A stretch of DNA of 60,211 nt from Listeria floridensis FSL S10-1187 (GCF_000525875.1 NZ_AODF01000039.1:1-60211), one strand, 5' to 3'; numbered from the stretch's first letter, positions 38,753 to 49,138 are shown. The notes: generated from the letters alone by a model not told the origin. Translations and numbers: made by a program.

Positions 38753-39884
38753 TTATTTAGTCATTTGAAAATAAGCTGAAAATCGCTTAACTATGAAAAT
38801 ACAAACAAAAAATAAGATAAAGGCGGTCAAAATTGCTACGGTGAAATAGGCAGCAAGAGAGATGCCTGGATCAAGGTTTCCATCCACAGAATTTGCCGTA
38901 ACGGCGCCGACAGAAAGTGAAAATAGCAGGCAAAGCGGCCATTTTACCCATTTAAAAGCAAACAGTTGGCCATTTCGCTCGATTTTTTGCTGTTTAAAAA
39001 GCAAAACGGCACCGAACGTGAGGATAATAATCATCACACTGAAAAATAGCGCCGGTCCAAAGGAATTTCCCTGCAGCTCAAACGGACTGAACACTAGCAG
39101 ATAATCTTCAAATTTAATTAAACTATCCAAATTAGGGTTTTCAGATGGGCGTTGTATAATTAAAAAAAATCTTATCGAGCGCGTTGATGACTACATTCGG
39201 AAAAAGCCATGCTCCCGTCCCAATCAAAACACTCGGAATCGGTGAAGCAATGCACAAGCTGACAACAACAGCGAGCAAAAAGATTAAAATAAAGCTTAGA
39301 TAGGCACTTAGCCCATCAATCATGAGCTGAGATTGATTCCATTTTAGATACTCGCTTGGAATTTTTGAATTGAAATATAGCATTCCAAAACCAAAAGAAG
39401 CGCAATAACTGATAGTAATGACCGCAAAGCTCTGCAAAAGTTTCACTGCGATGATCGCTGTCCGCTTGAAGGGCAAGAGAGCCGTAAAGCGATTTTTCCT
39501 TGTATAACGTTCAAAGGCGATCAAAAAGAAACCTAACAAGAACACAGCAATTTTGCTCGCGCTGAAAAAGAGATCATTAGTGAATGAAGCTAGATAAAAA
39601 TTTTGAATCGATACATTATCGTAGTTGTTCATTTGAATCAAATTAGGAATCAAATAAACAACGGTTAAATTCTGATCAATTTCTTTCTCTGAAAGTCTTA
39701 GGTCACTATTTTTCTGTTGTTCTTTTATAAATTCAGCAGAATGGTAATAGCGATCAGTGGATTCCCAGCGGCTCACATCGGAAAATAGGCCACCGAAAAT
39801 TCCTAACATGAAAAAGAGAAAGACAAGCAGAAATGCCCATTTTGAACTTTGCCATTCTTTATACCATAAACCTTTATCAAACAA
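38753..39884 (-). CDS. ABC transporter permease (frameshifted in this sequence)
   Basis: A roughly 376-residue protein with about six membrane segments and a long extracytoplasmic loop after the first. The two parts (39884-39141 and 39130-38753) join by removing one A from the run 39162-39169, giving DKIFFLIIQRPSENPNLDSLIKF. The best start is TTG at 39884, 7 bases after AAGGAGG; the ATG at 39890 is too close to that site. It overlaps the end of the ATPase gene, so the two form one exporter. The substrate is unknown; the family suggests peptide, bacteriocin or membrane-stress export. Confidence 0.75.
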
Positions 39885-39897
39885 GATCATTCCTCCT

Positions 39898-40785
39898 TCA
39901 CAATTCAAGATAGTCAATTTTTTCTTCTGTTAAATAAAGTTGAAAGACATCTTCAATCGTCATCACGAGCTCTTCATACAAAATCGGTTTTTCCTCCTCA
40001 AGCCGCGCTGTGAAAGCATCGACTTCATTTGAAATGAAAATTGTGTAGATGCGTCCGTTGCGGCTCAAAAGCTGGGCTTCCTTTTTCACAAAATCAGGCA
40101 CGCCCTTCGTCCGAAATGCAACTTGGATTTTTAAGGTTTCCGCCCGAAGTGTATCCAAGTACAAATCGAGTTCAAGGCCGGTTCCTTTGAGTAGCAGCAC
40201 GCGGTCAGCAATGGTTTCAAGCTCATCCAGTCGGTGCGATGCAATTAAAATACTCGTCCCCTTTTCTCGTGCCTGCTCCTTTAAAAAAGCCAGCAACTCC
40301 TTCTTGATCAAAACATCCAGCCCCTCGAGCGGCTCATCAAGCAATAAATATTTTACATTCAATGAAAAAGCTAAAATCATAAAGAACAGTGCTTTTCGAC
40401 CTTTTGAAAAAGAAATAATCTTCGTTTTTTCATTCATATCAAAACGAGCTAACAAATTTGCAAAGCTCTCTTCGTCAAAATCAAGATAAATGGATTTGTA
40501 AAGCTTTACTACTGCTTTCACGTTATAAGTATTGAAATAATTCATACTATCTTCCAAAAAGAAAATTTGCCGCTTTAAGGCGGGGTTTACAGCCAAGTTC
40601 ACTCCATTAATCAGGATTTCTCCGCTATCTGCCGTATAAATACCAGAAATCGTGCTAAAAAGCGTGGTTTTACCTACTCCGTTTCGACCAATCAGCGCAG
40701 TAATCTCGCCTTGTTTCAGTTGAAAGGAAATATTCTGCAATACGATTTGATCATCAATTGCTTTAGTAACTTGCTTTACTTCCAT
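39898..40785 (-). CDS. ABC transporter ATP-binding protein with degenerate signature motif
   Basis: A 295-residue ATPase with Walker A GRNGVGKTT, Walker B YLLLDEP and switch His in IASHRLDEL. The signature motif is FSKGRK in place of LSGGQ, as in YtrB-type ATPases. A C-terminal extension of about 90 residues follows the core. It pairs with the downstream permease. GGAAAGG precedes the ATG. Confidence 0.88.
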   Translation of the reverse strand: MEVKQVTKAIDDQIVLQNISFQLKQGEITALIGRNGVGKTTLFSTISGIYTADSGEILINGVNLAVNPALKRQIFFLEDSMNYFNTYNVKAVVKLYKSIYLDFDEESFANLLARFDMNEKTKIISFSKGRKALFFMILAFSLNVKYLLLDEPLEGLDVLIKKELLAFLKEQAREKGTSILIASHRLDELETIADRVLLLKGTGLELDLYLDTLRAETLKIQVAFRTKGVPDFVKKEAQLLSRNGRIYTIFISNEVDAFTARLEEEKPILYEELVMTIEDVFQLYLTEEKIDYLEL

Positions 40786-40840
40786 TACATTTATCCTTTC
40801 CTTGTGAAATTCTTATAACTATTATACATGAAATCTCTTT

Positions 40841-40869
40841 TTGTTGTTTCACAAACCAAATATTATACT
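40841..40869 (+). promoter_or_regulatory. gshF promoter
   Basis: TTGTTG (40841-40846), 17-base spacer, TATACT (40864-40869), about 58 bases before the gshF ATG. Confidence 0.6.
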
Positions 40870-40927
40870 AACTGGGGAGTTTGCTGTAATATATGAGATG
40901 GAAAAATATTTTCATCGGGGTGAAACA

Positions 40928-43269
40928 ATGATTAATTTAGATCAACCATTGCTTACTTTTTTACAAACTGAATCTTCGCTTGCTAAAAAGGTTTTTTCCG
41001 GACACTTCGGGTTAGAGAAAGAAAATTTACGTGTAACATCTAGTGGAAAGCTTGCTTTAACTCCCCATCCGGCTATTTTTGGTCCTAAAGAAGATAATTC
41101 ATACATTAAAACCGACTTTTCCGAAAGTCAAATTGAAATGATAACGCCTGTTTGCGATTCAATTGAAGACGTTTATGATGCCGTTGCAAATTTGCATAAC
41201 ATCGTCACGCTTTCAATTAACGAAGATGAACTTCTCTGGCCAAACAGCAATCCGCCGCTTATTCCTGCTGAACAAGATATTCCAATCGCAGTGTACAGTG
41301 ATGGAGCGAATAGCGCAAGCCGTCAGTATCGCGAACATTTAGCAAAAGAATACGGCAAAAAAAATCCAGTTATTATCGGGAACACATTATAATTTTTCGT
41401 TTTCTGATCAGCTTCTAAAACCGCTCTTCCAAGAATTTCAAATGGAGGGAGAAACTTATCAAGCGTTCAAAAATCGGATGTATTTGAAAACTGCAAAATA
41501 CTTTATGAAAAATCGTTGGCTGATGGTTTATTTGACAGGGGCTGGGCCTGCTTACATGGACGGCTTTACACAAACTGCAAATGAAGAGAAACTTGCAGAC
41601 GGTGTTCGTTTAATCAAAGAAGGGATTTCGCTTCGCAACAGCTCATCCGGTTATAAGAATAAAGAAGCTCTCCACATTGATTACAATACGTTTGATGGAT
41701 ATATTCGTTCGATTGGAGATCATATTAAAGACGGACGCATCAACAGCATGCGCGAGTTCTACAATCCTATCCGATTAAAAAACAGCAATACGGATCAAAC
41801 ATTAGAAAGCCTAGCTGAACAGGGTGTCGAATACCTTGAAATTCGTTCGATTGATTTAAATCCGCTTGAAGAAATCGGAATAGCAAAAGACACACTGTAT
41901 TTCTTGCATTTGTTCCTGCTCACTGGCCTTTTATCTGAGGATAGAGAGCTTTGCACAGATAACCAAGAAATTGCAGACCGCAATGAAGAAATGACTGCAT
42001 TATTCGGACTTTCACACCCTACTATTGTCGGCTGTTCGGAAGAGCGTATTCCGTTTGTCGAAGCAGGAATGGCTGAGCTTGATAAGATTGAACAAATTTT
42101 AGAAAGCTTTGCTCCAACTAATAAAAATTTACGTCTCGTACTGGACTTGCAAAAGGACCGGTTGCTACACGCTGAAAAAACTTTTGCTGCTCAAGTAACT
42201 GAAAATATCCGTGCAAAAGGCTATCTGCCCTATCACCTTCGTATCGCACGTGATTCTTTTGAACATGCCGATCTTGAAGCTTACCGCTTAATTGGAGCTG
42301 AGGATTTTGAACTTTCCACGCAAATCGTTTGGAAATCTGCTTGGAAAAAAGGGATCAAAGTCGATATCCTTGACCGAATCGAAAACTTTTTACGTCTTTC
42401 GAAAAAAGGACACGTTGAACTCGTCAAACAAGCTACAAAAACGGCTAAAGATAATTATGTTTCGGTACTGATGATGGAAAACAAAGTTGTGACTAAAAAA
42501 AATTCTTGCTGAAAATGGCGTTCGTGTACCGTTCGGAGAGAATTTCACTGATTTTGATACCGCTCTTGAATGCTACAGTCATTTTGTTGGCAAACAAATT
42601 GTAGTGAAGCCTAAATCGACAAACTACGGACTTGGGATCAGTATTTTTAAAGAAGAGTTTTCGCAAGAGGTCTTTAAAGAAGCCTTAAAGATTGCTTTCA
42701 GCTATGATCAAGCTGTGATGGTTGAAGAATTTATTCCAGGAGATGAATATCGTTTTCTTATTATCGGTGATCAAATTGAAGCGGTATTAAAGCGTGTGCC
42801 TGCTAATGTGATTGGTGATGGCGTCCACTCAGTAAGCGAACTTGTAGACGAGAAAAACGACGACCCGCTACGTGGTACCGATCACTTAAAACCACTTGAA
42901 AAAATCTTAAAGGGTCCCGAAGAAACACTGATGCTTGAACTGCATCAGATGAAGTGGGATGACATTCCAGCGAAAGATCAAATTATTTACCTTCGGGAAA
43001 ACTCAAATATCAGCACTGGCGGGGACAGCATAGATGTAACTGAATCCATGGATGACTACTATAAAGAGCTTGCAATTCGTGCCGCGAAAGTCGCCGATGC
43101 CAAATTCTGCGGAGTTGATATCATTGTTCCTCCAAATCCGCTTGATTACGAAAAAGCTGCGATTATTGAACTCAATTTCAATCCAGCCATCCAGATGCAC
43201 GCCTTCCCCTATCAAGGTGAACGTAAGATGATTGGCGATCGCATTATTGAATACTTGTTTGCTGAATAA
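40928..43269 (+). CDS. gshF: Bifunctional glutathione synthase GshF (two frameshifts in this sequence)
   Basis: Glutamate-cysteine ligase fused to an ATP-grasp glutathione synthetase; makes glutathione in two ATP-dependent steps. Removing one A from each of the runs 41357-41364 and 42495-42502 gives a 779-residue protein, close to the usual length. The N-terminal ligase part (FGLEKENLRV, GTHYNFSFSD, SSGYKNKEALHIDYN) is followed by the ATP-grasp domain (GKQIVVKPKSTNYGLGI, VEEFIPGDEYRFLI, ELNFNPAIQMHAFP). The ATG at 40928 follows GGGGTGAAAC. In L. monocytogenes glutathione from GshF activates PrfA; here a PrfA-like paralogue is at 18347. Confidence 0.95.
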
Positions 43270-43273
43270 AACG

Positions 43274-43302
43274 AAAGCTTCTGCCAGATTGGCAGAAGCT
43301 TT
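43274..43302 (+). terminator. gshF terminator
   Basis: 13-bp stem AAAGCTTCTGCCA with its complement, 3-base loop, followed by a T run. Confidence 0.92.
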
Positions 43303-43317
43303 TTTTACGCGCAAAAA

Positions 43318-43339
43318 GTCGAACTCCTAGGAGTTCGAC
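43318..43339 (-). terminator. ychF terminator (22-bp perfect palindrome)
   Basis: A perfect 22-bp palindrome (arms GTCGAACTCCT and complement) followed on the minus strand by TTTTT. It lies beyond the ychF stop with a parS site in between. Confidence 0.75.
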
Positions 43340-43346
43340 TCAAAAA

Positions 43347-43362
43347 TGTTTCACGTGAAACA
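43347..43362. other. parS: parS site 2
   Basis: Perfect TGTTTCACGTGAAACA directly 3' of the ychF stop, between it and the ychF terminator. Confidence 0.92.
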
Positions 43363-43363
43363 C

Positions 43364-44464
43364 TTATACATTGAAACGGAAATGAACAACATCACCATCT
43401 TGCATGACGTATTCTTTACCTTCTAGACGTACTTTACCTGCTTCTTTAGCCGCTTGTTCCGAACCATATTCGACGAGCGCATCATAAGAAACTACTTCCG
43501 CACGGATAAAGCCGCGTTCAAAGTCAGTATGAATGATTCCAGCACATTCCGGCGCCTTCATTCCTTTACGGAAAGTCCAAGCTCGAACCTCTTGAACACC
43601 TGCCGTAAAGTAAGTAGCCAGTCCAAGAAGCGAATAAGCAGAACGAATCAATTGATCCAAGCCAGATTCCTCAATACCAAGTGCTTCAAGAAAATCCGCC
43701 TTATCATCATCTTCCAGCTCCGCAATTTCTTCCTCGGCACGAGCACATACAACGATAACTTCTGAACCTTCACTAGCTGCAAATTCTCTCACTTGCTGCA
43801 CGTAGTTATTACCATCAGGGTTTGAAACATCTTCCTCACTTACATTCGCCACATAAAGAACCGGTTTTTTAGTAAGTAAAAAGAGATTTTTTACAATCTT
43901 TTCTTCTTCGTCGTTAAATTCAACCGCACGAGCCGGCTTGTCATTTAAGAATGCTTCTTTCAATTTTGTCAGCACATTGAACTCCGCAACAGCATCTTTA
44001 TCTTTCTGCTTAGAAAGCTTTTCGACACGACCGATTCGTTTTTCAACACTCTCAAGATCTGCCAGAATCAGCTCTAGATTAATCGTAGAGATATCATCGA
44101 GCGGATCTACTTTCCCTTCGACGTGCGTAATATTCTCATCATCAAAACAGCGTGTCACATGGCAGATTGCATCCACTTGACGAATATGCGATAAAAATTT
44201 GTTTCCAAGCCCCTCGCCTTTACTAGCCCCTTTTACAATTCCGGCAATATCCGTGAATTCAAATGTAGTCGGAACTGTTTTTTTCGGCTGAACAAGCTCC
44301 GTTAACTTATTTAGACGACCATCCGGAACCTCAACGATCCCAACATTGGGATCAATCGTTGCGAAAGGATAGTTTGCTGCCTCCGCACCGGCTTTCGTTA
44401 TTGCATTGAAGAGCGTTGATTTCCCAACGTTCGGTAGTCCAACAATACCAGCTGTTAATGCCAT
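43364..44464 (-). CDS. ychF: Redox-regulated ATPase YchF (Obg-like)
   Basis: A 366-residue TRAFAC-class nucleotidase: G1 [10 protein letters not shown]3 DIAG, a coiled-coil insertion, and C-terminal TGS-like domain ([31 protein letters not shown]). The G4 motif is the non-canonical type of this family, which prefers ATP. It binds ribosomes. It lies, as in B. subtilis, near parA/parB. It is complete; the ATG at 44464 follows AAGGAG. Confidence 0.97.
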   Translation of the reverse strand: MALTAGIVGLPNVGKSTLFNAITKAGAEAANYPFATIDPNVGIVEVPDGRLNKLTELVQPKKTVPTTFEFTDIAGIVKGASKGEGLGNKFLSHIRQVDAICHVTRCFDDENITHVEGKVDPLDDISTINLELILADLESVEKRIGRVEKLSKQKDKDAVAEFNVLTKLKEAFLNDKPARAVEFNDEEEKIVKNLFLLTKKPVLYVANVSEEDVSNPDGNNYVQQVREFAASEGSEVIVVCARAEEEIAELEDDDKADFLEALGIEESGLDQLIRSAYSLLGLATYFTAGVQEVRAWTFRKGMKAPECAGIIHTDFERGFIRAEVVSYDALVEYGSEQAAKEAGKVRLEGKEYVMQDGDVVHFRFNV

Positions 44465-44551
44465 TTTTCAAATAACTCCTTTTCGTTTTAATCGAATCAA
44501 ATCACTAAGAACTATTATAAAGCTTTTTTATGTAAAAAACCACCATCTAAA

Positions 44552-44583
44552 AAACCTGCCCCCGTAAATGGGGAGCAGGTTTT
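44552..44583 (-). terminator. Catalase terminator
   Basis: Stem AAACCTGC/GCAGGTTT with inner CCCC/GGGG pairing, then a T-rich stretch on the minus strand. Confidence 0.85.
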
Positions 44584-44587
44584 CAAA

Positions 44588-46054
44588 TTATTTTAAATCA
44601 GAGATGTACTTGTCGAGCTCGATACCCGTCTTAGCAGCTACTTGCTCTGCAAATACTGGCTCGACTTGATAGAAATTCCGCAAGTTTCTAATTTTAATTT
44701 CTTCACGGACATTTGCCCAATCATCCGCAATATTTTTCACAAGCGCTTTTTGTTCTGCCTCTGAATAGCGTTTCCATACCTCGCGTGCATGACCGAAATT
44801 ATTAGGCTTTTCAGCAATAAGGCGCCCAGCAATATCTCCGCGAATTTCTTGTTCAGGTTCAATGAACTTGGCATTTTCTTTTGGTTCAGACTCATAACTG
44901 TTCGGCTCGTAGTTTATAGAGCTTGTTTGCTGTTTAAACGGCATTGCCCCATCACGTTGATTATTTGCAACTGGTGTTTTAGGCTGATTCACAGGCAACT
45001 GTAGGTAATTTGGTCCAATCCGGTGCCGCTGTGTATCTGAATAAGAGAACAAGCGCCCTTGCAACAGCCGATCTTCTGACGGTAACATCCCACGTACAAG
45101 CACGCCCGGATTAAAGCCCACCGATTCGGTTTCCGAGAAAATATTTTCCGGATTACCTGTCAAAGTCATTGTCCCCACCAGCTCATATGGAATAACATCT
45201 TCAAACCAGTCTTTTGTAGCATCGAGCGGATTGAAATCAAATTTATCAAGATCAGCCGGATCAAGCACTTGAACATACAGATCCCACTCCGGATAGTTTC
45301 CATCTGCAATGGCTTCATGCAAGTCGCGCGTCGCATGATTAAATTCCTTTGCTTGAATTTGTGAGGCTTGGTCAGTCGACAAATTGACAATACCTGCTTT
45401 TGGCTGCCAGCGAAGCTTCACATAGACCGTCTTTCCTTCCTCATTAATCCATTTAAAAGCATGGACGCTCGAACCCCGCATTTGGCGATATGATGCAGGA
45501 ATCCCTTCGTCGCTGAACAAATAAGTAATCATTGTCGTCGCTTCCGGTGTTAAACTAAAGTAATCCCAGTAACGATTCGGATCTTGAATATTTGTTGTCG
45601 GATCTGGTTTAAGTGAATGAATAACATCTGGAAACTTGATTGCGTCGCGAATAAAGAAGACTGGTAAATTATTCCCAACAAAATCAAAATTCCCTTCTTC
45701 TGTGTAGAATTTTACAGAAAAGCCACGCGGATCACGAAGCGTTTCGGGAGAATGCAACCCATGAATAACCGTAGAAAACCTCACAAAAACTTCTGTTTCT
45801 TGCCCTTCTTCTTGTAAAAAATGCGCCATAGTATACTTCTTCATACTGTTTTTCACAACAAATTTACCATGTGCTCCAACGCCGCGTGCATGGACAACTC
45901 GTTCCGGTACCCGTTCCCGGTCAAAGTGTGCTAATTTTTCAATGAGCTGATAGTCTTCAAGCAGTGTTGGTCCTTTTAAGCCAGCCGTCATTGAATTTTG
46001 GTTATCTCCGATAGGTGCACCTTGGTTTGTTGTTAAATTTTTCTTCTCCGTCAT
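44588..46054 (-). CDS. kat: Catalase (heme, small-subunit clade)
   Basis: A 488-residue monofunctional catalase breaking hydrogen peroxide into water and oxygen. The active-site His segment (RVVHARGVGAHGKF), the essential Asn region (NLPVFFIRDAIKFPD) and the proximal heme Tyr motif RLFSYSDTQRHR are all intact. GGAGGG precedes the ATG at 46054 (MTEKKNL). Its place near ychF and parB matches L. monocytogenes. A possible PerR box lies upstream. Confidence 0.97.
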   Translation of the reverse strand: MTEKKNLTTNQGAPIGDNQNSMTAGLKGPTLLEDYQLIEKLAHFDRERVPERVVHARGVGAHGKFVVKNSMKKYTMAHFLQEEGQETEVFVRFSTVIHGLHSPETLRDPRGFSVKFYTEEGNFDFVGNNLPVFFIRDAIKFPDVIHSLKPDPTTNIQDPNRYWDYFSLTPEATTMITYLFSDEGIPASYRQMRGSSVHAFKWINEEGKTVYVKLRWQPKAGIVNLSTDQASQIQAKEFNHATRDLHEAIADGNYPEWDLYVQVLDPADLDKFDFNPLDATKDWFEDVIPYELVGTMTLTGNPENIFSETESVGFNPGVLVRGMLPSEDRLLQGRLFSYSDTQRHRIGPNYLQLPVNQPKTPVANNQRDGAMPFKQQTSSINYEPNSYESEPKENAKFIEPEQEIRGDIAGRLIAEKPNNFGHAREVWKRYSEAEQKALVKNIADDWANVREEIKIRNLRNFYQVEPVFAEQVAAKTGIELDKYISDLK

Positions 46055-46086
46055 CTCTTTTCCCTCCATCTGTATATTTTTTCACT

Positions 46087-46101
46087 TAATATTAATTATT
46101 A
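46087..46101. promoter_or_regulatory. Possible PerR box upstream of catalase
   Basis: On the minus strand TAATAATTAATATTA matches 11 of 15 positions of the PerR consensus TTATAATNATTATAA. The surrounding DNA is very AT-rich, so chance is possible. Confidence 0.35.
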
Positions 46102-46196
46102 AATGATATCTATTATGGTAAAGCAAACCAAGTATAACTTCAAACCATTGGCCTCTTAAATTCGCAAAATAATTCACAAATCCTTCTATGCAAACA

Positions 46197-46231
46197 AAAG
46201 ACCTAGCCAGTATCACATTGACTAGGTCTTT
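46197..46231 (-). terminator. Terminator after the DUF951 gene
   Basis: 10-bp stem AAAGACCTAG with its complement just after the stop; short T run on the minus strand. Confidence 0.8.
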
Positions 46232-46235
46232 CTAA

Positions 46236-46436
46236 TTATTCATTCTCGCTTTTTAAAATTATCCGCTTCATTTTCCGTTCAAACTCACGTCGCGGAATCA
46301 AAACACTATGCCCGCATCCCTCGCACTTGATCCGAATATCCATCCCCATTCTAATAATACGAAATCGATTCGTCCCGCATGGATGTGGCTTTTTCATTTC
46401 AACAATATCATTCAATTCAAATTTTTTATTTTCCAT
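46236..46436 (-). CDS. DUF951-family small protein
   Basis: A 66-residue protein with the DUF951 pattern: ELNDIVEMKKPHPCGTN, FRIIRMGMDIRIKCEGCGHSVLIPR, with three cysteines likely to bind zinc. It sits 3' of parB in many Firmicutes. The ATG at 46436 (MENKKFEL) follows AAGAGGAAG. Probable nucleic-acid binding is an inference from its basic, OB-like layout. Confidence 0.88.
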   Translation of the reverse strand: MENKKFELNDIVEMKKPHPCGTNRFRIIRMGMDIRIKCEGCGHSVLIPRREFERKMKRIILKSENE

Positions 46437-46460
46437 ACTCTTCCTCTTCACAAATCTTAT

Positions 46461-47309
46461 TTAGTCATCAAATTGAATATCTAAAATATCTAAAATCCGA
46501 TCCAAGTCGTCATCCGAAAGGAATTCAATCTCAATCTTGCCTTTTTTATTATTGCGCTTAATAGAAACAGCAGTTCCAAACTTATCGCGCAATTGATTTT
46601 CACTTTCACGGATAAATACCGGTACTTTCTTCGGCTTTTTTGTTTCACGTGAAACATCTTCATTAATATCTGTTACAAGTTTCTCTAGTTGTCGAACGGT
46701 TAATCCGTCTTTGATGGTTTTCTTAGCCAGCGGCACAATATTTTTCTTTTGCTTAAGTGCAAGAAGCGCCCGCGCATGGCCAGCTGAGAGGGCACCTTCT
46801 CGAATGAAGTCTTGTACTTCTTCGGGAAGAGATAGCAAACGGATGAAGTTAGCCACATAAGGACGACTTTTTCCAACTCGTTCAGCGAGTTTACTTTGTG
46901 TAAGCTTTAAATTCTTCATCAGAAAATTATAGGATTCCGCTTCTTCAAGCGGAGATAAATCTTCACGTTGTAAGTTTTCAATCACCGACAGTTCCATCAT
47001 TTCACGGTCATCCATCTTGCGGACAACTGCAGGAATTTCGCTCAATCCTGCCTTAGCTGAAGCCCGACAGCGCCGCTCTCCAACTACGATTTCATAACCG
47101 TCTTTCTTTTCCCGTAAAATAACAGGTTGCAACACTCCGTGTAGCTTAATTGAATCTGTCAGCTCTTGGATGGCTTTTTCATCAAAAGTCTTCCGCGGCT
47201 GAAACGGATTTGCAGCAATTTTGTCGAGTGCAATACTTACTACTGTCTCTTCATCTGTATCCACCGTATTGAATAGAGCATTTATTCCTTTTCCAAGACC
47301 TTTAGCCAT
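46461..47309 (-). CDS. parB: Chromosome-partition protein ParB (Spo0J)
   Basis: A 282-residue ParB: CTP-binding N-terminal domain (NPFQPRKTFDEKAIQEL and GERRCRAS), central HTH that reads parS (LTQSKLAERVGKSRPYVANFIRLL), and a C-terminal dimerisation domain. In the GERRxR motif the usual Phe is Cys. The ATG at 47309 overlaps the parA stop by 8 bases. The gene itself carries parS site 3, as spo0J does in B. subtilis. It loads onto the five parS sites of this window and spreads as a CTP-dependent clamp. Confidence 0.96.
   Translation of the reverse strand: MAKGLGKGINALFNTVDTDEETVVSIALDKIAANPFQPRKTFDEKAIQELTDSIKLHGVLQPVILREKKDGYEIVVGERRCRASAKAGLSEIPAVVRKMDDREMMELSVIENLQREDLSPLEEAESYNFLMKNLKLTQSKLAERVGKSRPYVANFIRLLSLPEEVQDFIREGALSAGHARALLALKQKKNIVPLAKKTIKDGLTVRQLEKLVTDINEDVSRETKKPKKVPVFIRESENQLRDKFGTAVSIKRNNKKGKIEIEFLSDDDLDRILDILDIQFDD
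46641..46656. other. parS: parS site 3, inside parB
   Basis: Perfect TGTTTCACGTGAAACA within the parB coding sequence, encoding VSRET in the linker before the C-terminal domain. Confidence 0.93.
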
Positions 47310-48064
47310 GAGCAATCACTTCCTTAGCTAATTCTAAATAAACTTCGGCTCCTTTTGACTTTGGATCGTATAGCAAAATAGGTTTACCGTGACTTGGCGC
47401 CTCACTTAAGCGGATATTCCGCGGGATAATAGTATCAAATACTTTATTTTGAAAGTATTTTTTCACTTCATCAATAACTTGAATTCCCAAATTCGTTCGG
47501 GCATCAAGCATTGTAAGCAATACTCCTTCAATTTGCAGCTCTGAATTCAATTGTTTTTGCACAATTCGAATCGTATTAAGCAGCTGACTCAAACCTTCCA
47601 GCGCATAATACTCACATTGAACTGGAATCAAAACTGAATCTGAGGCCGTAAGTGCATTTAATGTAAGCAGGCCTAGTGATGGCGGACAATCAATAATGAT
47701 ATAATCATAGTCATCCTTGACTGTATCAATCGCTCTCTTTAAGCGTAGCTCCCGCGAAATCGCCGGTACAAGCTCTACTTCAGCCCCTGCAAGTTGGATC
47801 GTTGCAGGAATAACATCTAAATTATCTAACTCTGTTCGTTGACATACATCTTTTAAAGGAACATCATCAACCAGCACATTATATATGCAGTTTTCAATTT
47901 CTCCCTTATTAATACCGACGCCACTAGAGGCATTCCCTTGAGGATCAATGTCTACTAGCAAGACCTTTTTTTCCCAAAAAAGCAAGGCTAGAGCTAAGAT
48001 TAACGGAAGAAGTTGTTTTTCCTACCCCGCCTTTTTGATTTGCAAGTGCAATAATTTTGGTCAA
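47302..48064 (-). CDS. parA: Chromosome-partition ATPase ParA (Soj) (frameshifted in this sequence)
   Basis: A 253-residue ParA-type ATPase with deviant Walker [10 protein letters not shown], Walker A' [10 protein letters not shown] and Walker [10 protein letters not shown]. It works with ParB in origin segregation and regulates DnaA in B. subtilis. The first 27 residues lie in another frame because of one extra base in the seven-T run at 47966-47972; correcting it gives [15 protein letters not shown]. The start is TTG at 48064 ([13 protein letters not shown]) after GGTGAAAA. A real loss of parA next to intact parB is unlikely. Confidence 0.95.
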
Positions 48065-48184
48065 TTTTTTCACCAGCCCTTATTAAGTTCCTGATCTCTC
48101 AGTTCTATAAATTCTATTCTACCAAAACTTTTCGAATCCGTCTCATAAAAAAGCAAAATTTTTTCTTTTTACTTAAAAAAAAAG

Positions 48185-48200
48185 TGTTTCACGTGAAACA
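48185..48200. other. parS: parS site 4, upstream of parA
   Basis: Perfect TGTTTCACGTGAAACA in the gap upstream of parA, about 120 bases before its start. Confidence 0.93.
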
Positions 48201-48227
48201 TTTTTAGTAAAACGTTGCTTTAAATTA

Positions 48228-48275
48228 AAAATCTCCGCTAAATTTAGATTTTTATCTAAACGTAGCAGAGATTTT
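48228..48275 (-). terminator. Terminator of the HTH/RelE-like fusion gene
   Basis: Long stem (48228-48240 with 48263-48275, one bulge) with an inner TTTAGAT/ATCTAAA hairpin, followed by a T run on the minus strand. Confidence 0.8.
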
Positions 48276-48293
48276 GTTTGTGGGTCTTTTGGC

Positions 48294-49016
48294 TTATTTG
48301 GCACTGATGTTAATTTTTACTTCTAACACAGAACAGGCCTTTTGATACATTCGGAAAGTTAAATCTGGATCTCCCGCTTCAATGCGTTCTATGATTGTTG
48401 GTGATAAATCCGTTTTTAACGCTAAATCAAGCTGGGACCATTTTTTCGTGATTCGCTTTGCCACAATAACACGGGCAAGTACTGCCGAAAAACTTTCTAA
48501 GTAATGCGTCATTCCATCATTTTTCCACGCCAACTCTTTCAGCGATTCAAAACTATAGTTATCCTGACCGATGCTTAAATCAGCATTTACACGACTAAGA
48601 AAAATTCGTTTTGCTTCCTCACGATAAGCCCCCATTTGATCAGTAAATGGATTTTTATCTTTAAAGTATCCTTTGATAAAGCAATAGTACGTCTCCATTT
48701 CGGAAAATGCTGTGAAATAAATTAAACGGCAGTTCTTATCTTTGAAGTGAAGTTTTAATTCATGTAGCGGCTGATCAATTGATGTTTCCACTCGCGTCGA
48801 CTGTAGCGAGTATGCTTGACTCTTGCCAATCGTCAGGTGAATATCTGGCGCAACTTGTTTCCCCGTACTTAATTTGCGAGTTTCAGCCTGTTCGAGTTCT
48901 AGCATTCCTTGTAACAAAAGTGTTGCCATCAGCGGTTGATTTTGTATTAAATCTTGTATAAAGTCATAAGCTTGGAACTGTTCTTCCTCATCTTTCACAA
49001 AAATAATTTTAGCCAT
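48294..49016 (-). CDS. HTH protein fused to a HigB/RelE-like domain
   Basis: A 240-residue protein. Residues about 85-155 (LHELKLHFKDKNCRLIYFTAF, then CFIKGYFKDKN and EEAKRIFLSRV) look like a Gp49/HigB-type RelE-superfamily toxin domain. Residues about 190-235 (KRITKKWSQLDLALKTDLSPTIIERIEAGD) look like an XRE helix-turn-helix, the usual antitoxin. Normally these are two genes; here they are in one chain. It lies between parA and noc and is complete, with AGGGGGCGGATAGTC before the ATG. The N-terminal 80 residues are unassigned. Confidence 0.65.
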   Translation of the reverse strand: MAKIIFVKDEEEQFQAYDFIQDLIQNQPLMATLLLQGMLELEQAETRKLSTGKQVAPDIHLTIGKSQAYSLQSTRVETSIDQPLHELKLHFKDKNCRLIYFTAFSEMETYYCFIKGYFKDKNPFTDQMGAYREEAKRIFLSRVNADLSIGQDNYSFESLKELAWKNDGMTHYLESFSAVLARVIVAKRITKKWSQLDLALKTDLSPTIIERIEAGDPDLTFRMYQKACSVLEVKINISAK

Positions 49017-49115
49017 GACTATCCGCCCCCTCTCCTCATCTTTTTTCCATCTACTTTAATTTTACTTGGTTTAGTAAATTTTTGCATCCTTTATACCCAA
49101 ATTGTAATAAAAAAA

Positions 49116-49136
49116 CAATCTTCTCAATGAAGATTG
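49116..49136 (-). terminator. Terminator of the small membrane gene
   Basis: 8-bp stem CAATCTTC/GAAGATTG with a 5-base loop, followed by a T run on the minus strand, just after the stop at 49139. Confidence 0.8.
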
Positions 49137-49138
49137 CT

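Noticed and set aside
47302..48064. parA as a true pseudogene
   Set aside because: A single extra base in a homopolymer is the only defect, and the corrected protein has full length and all motifs.
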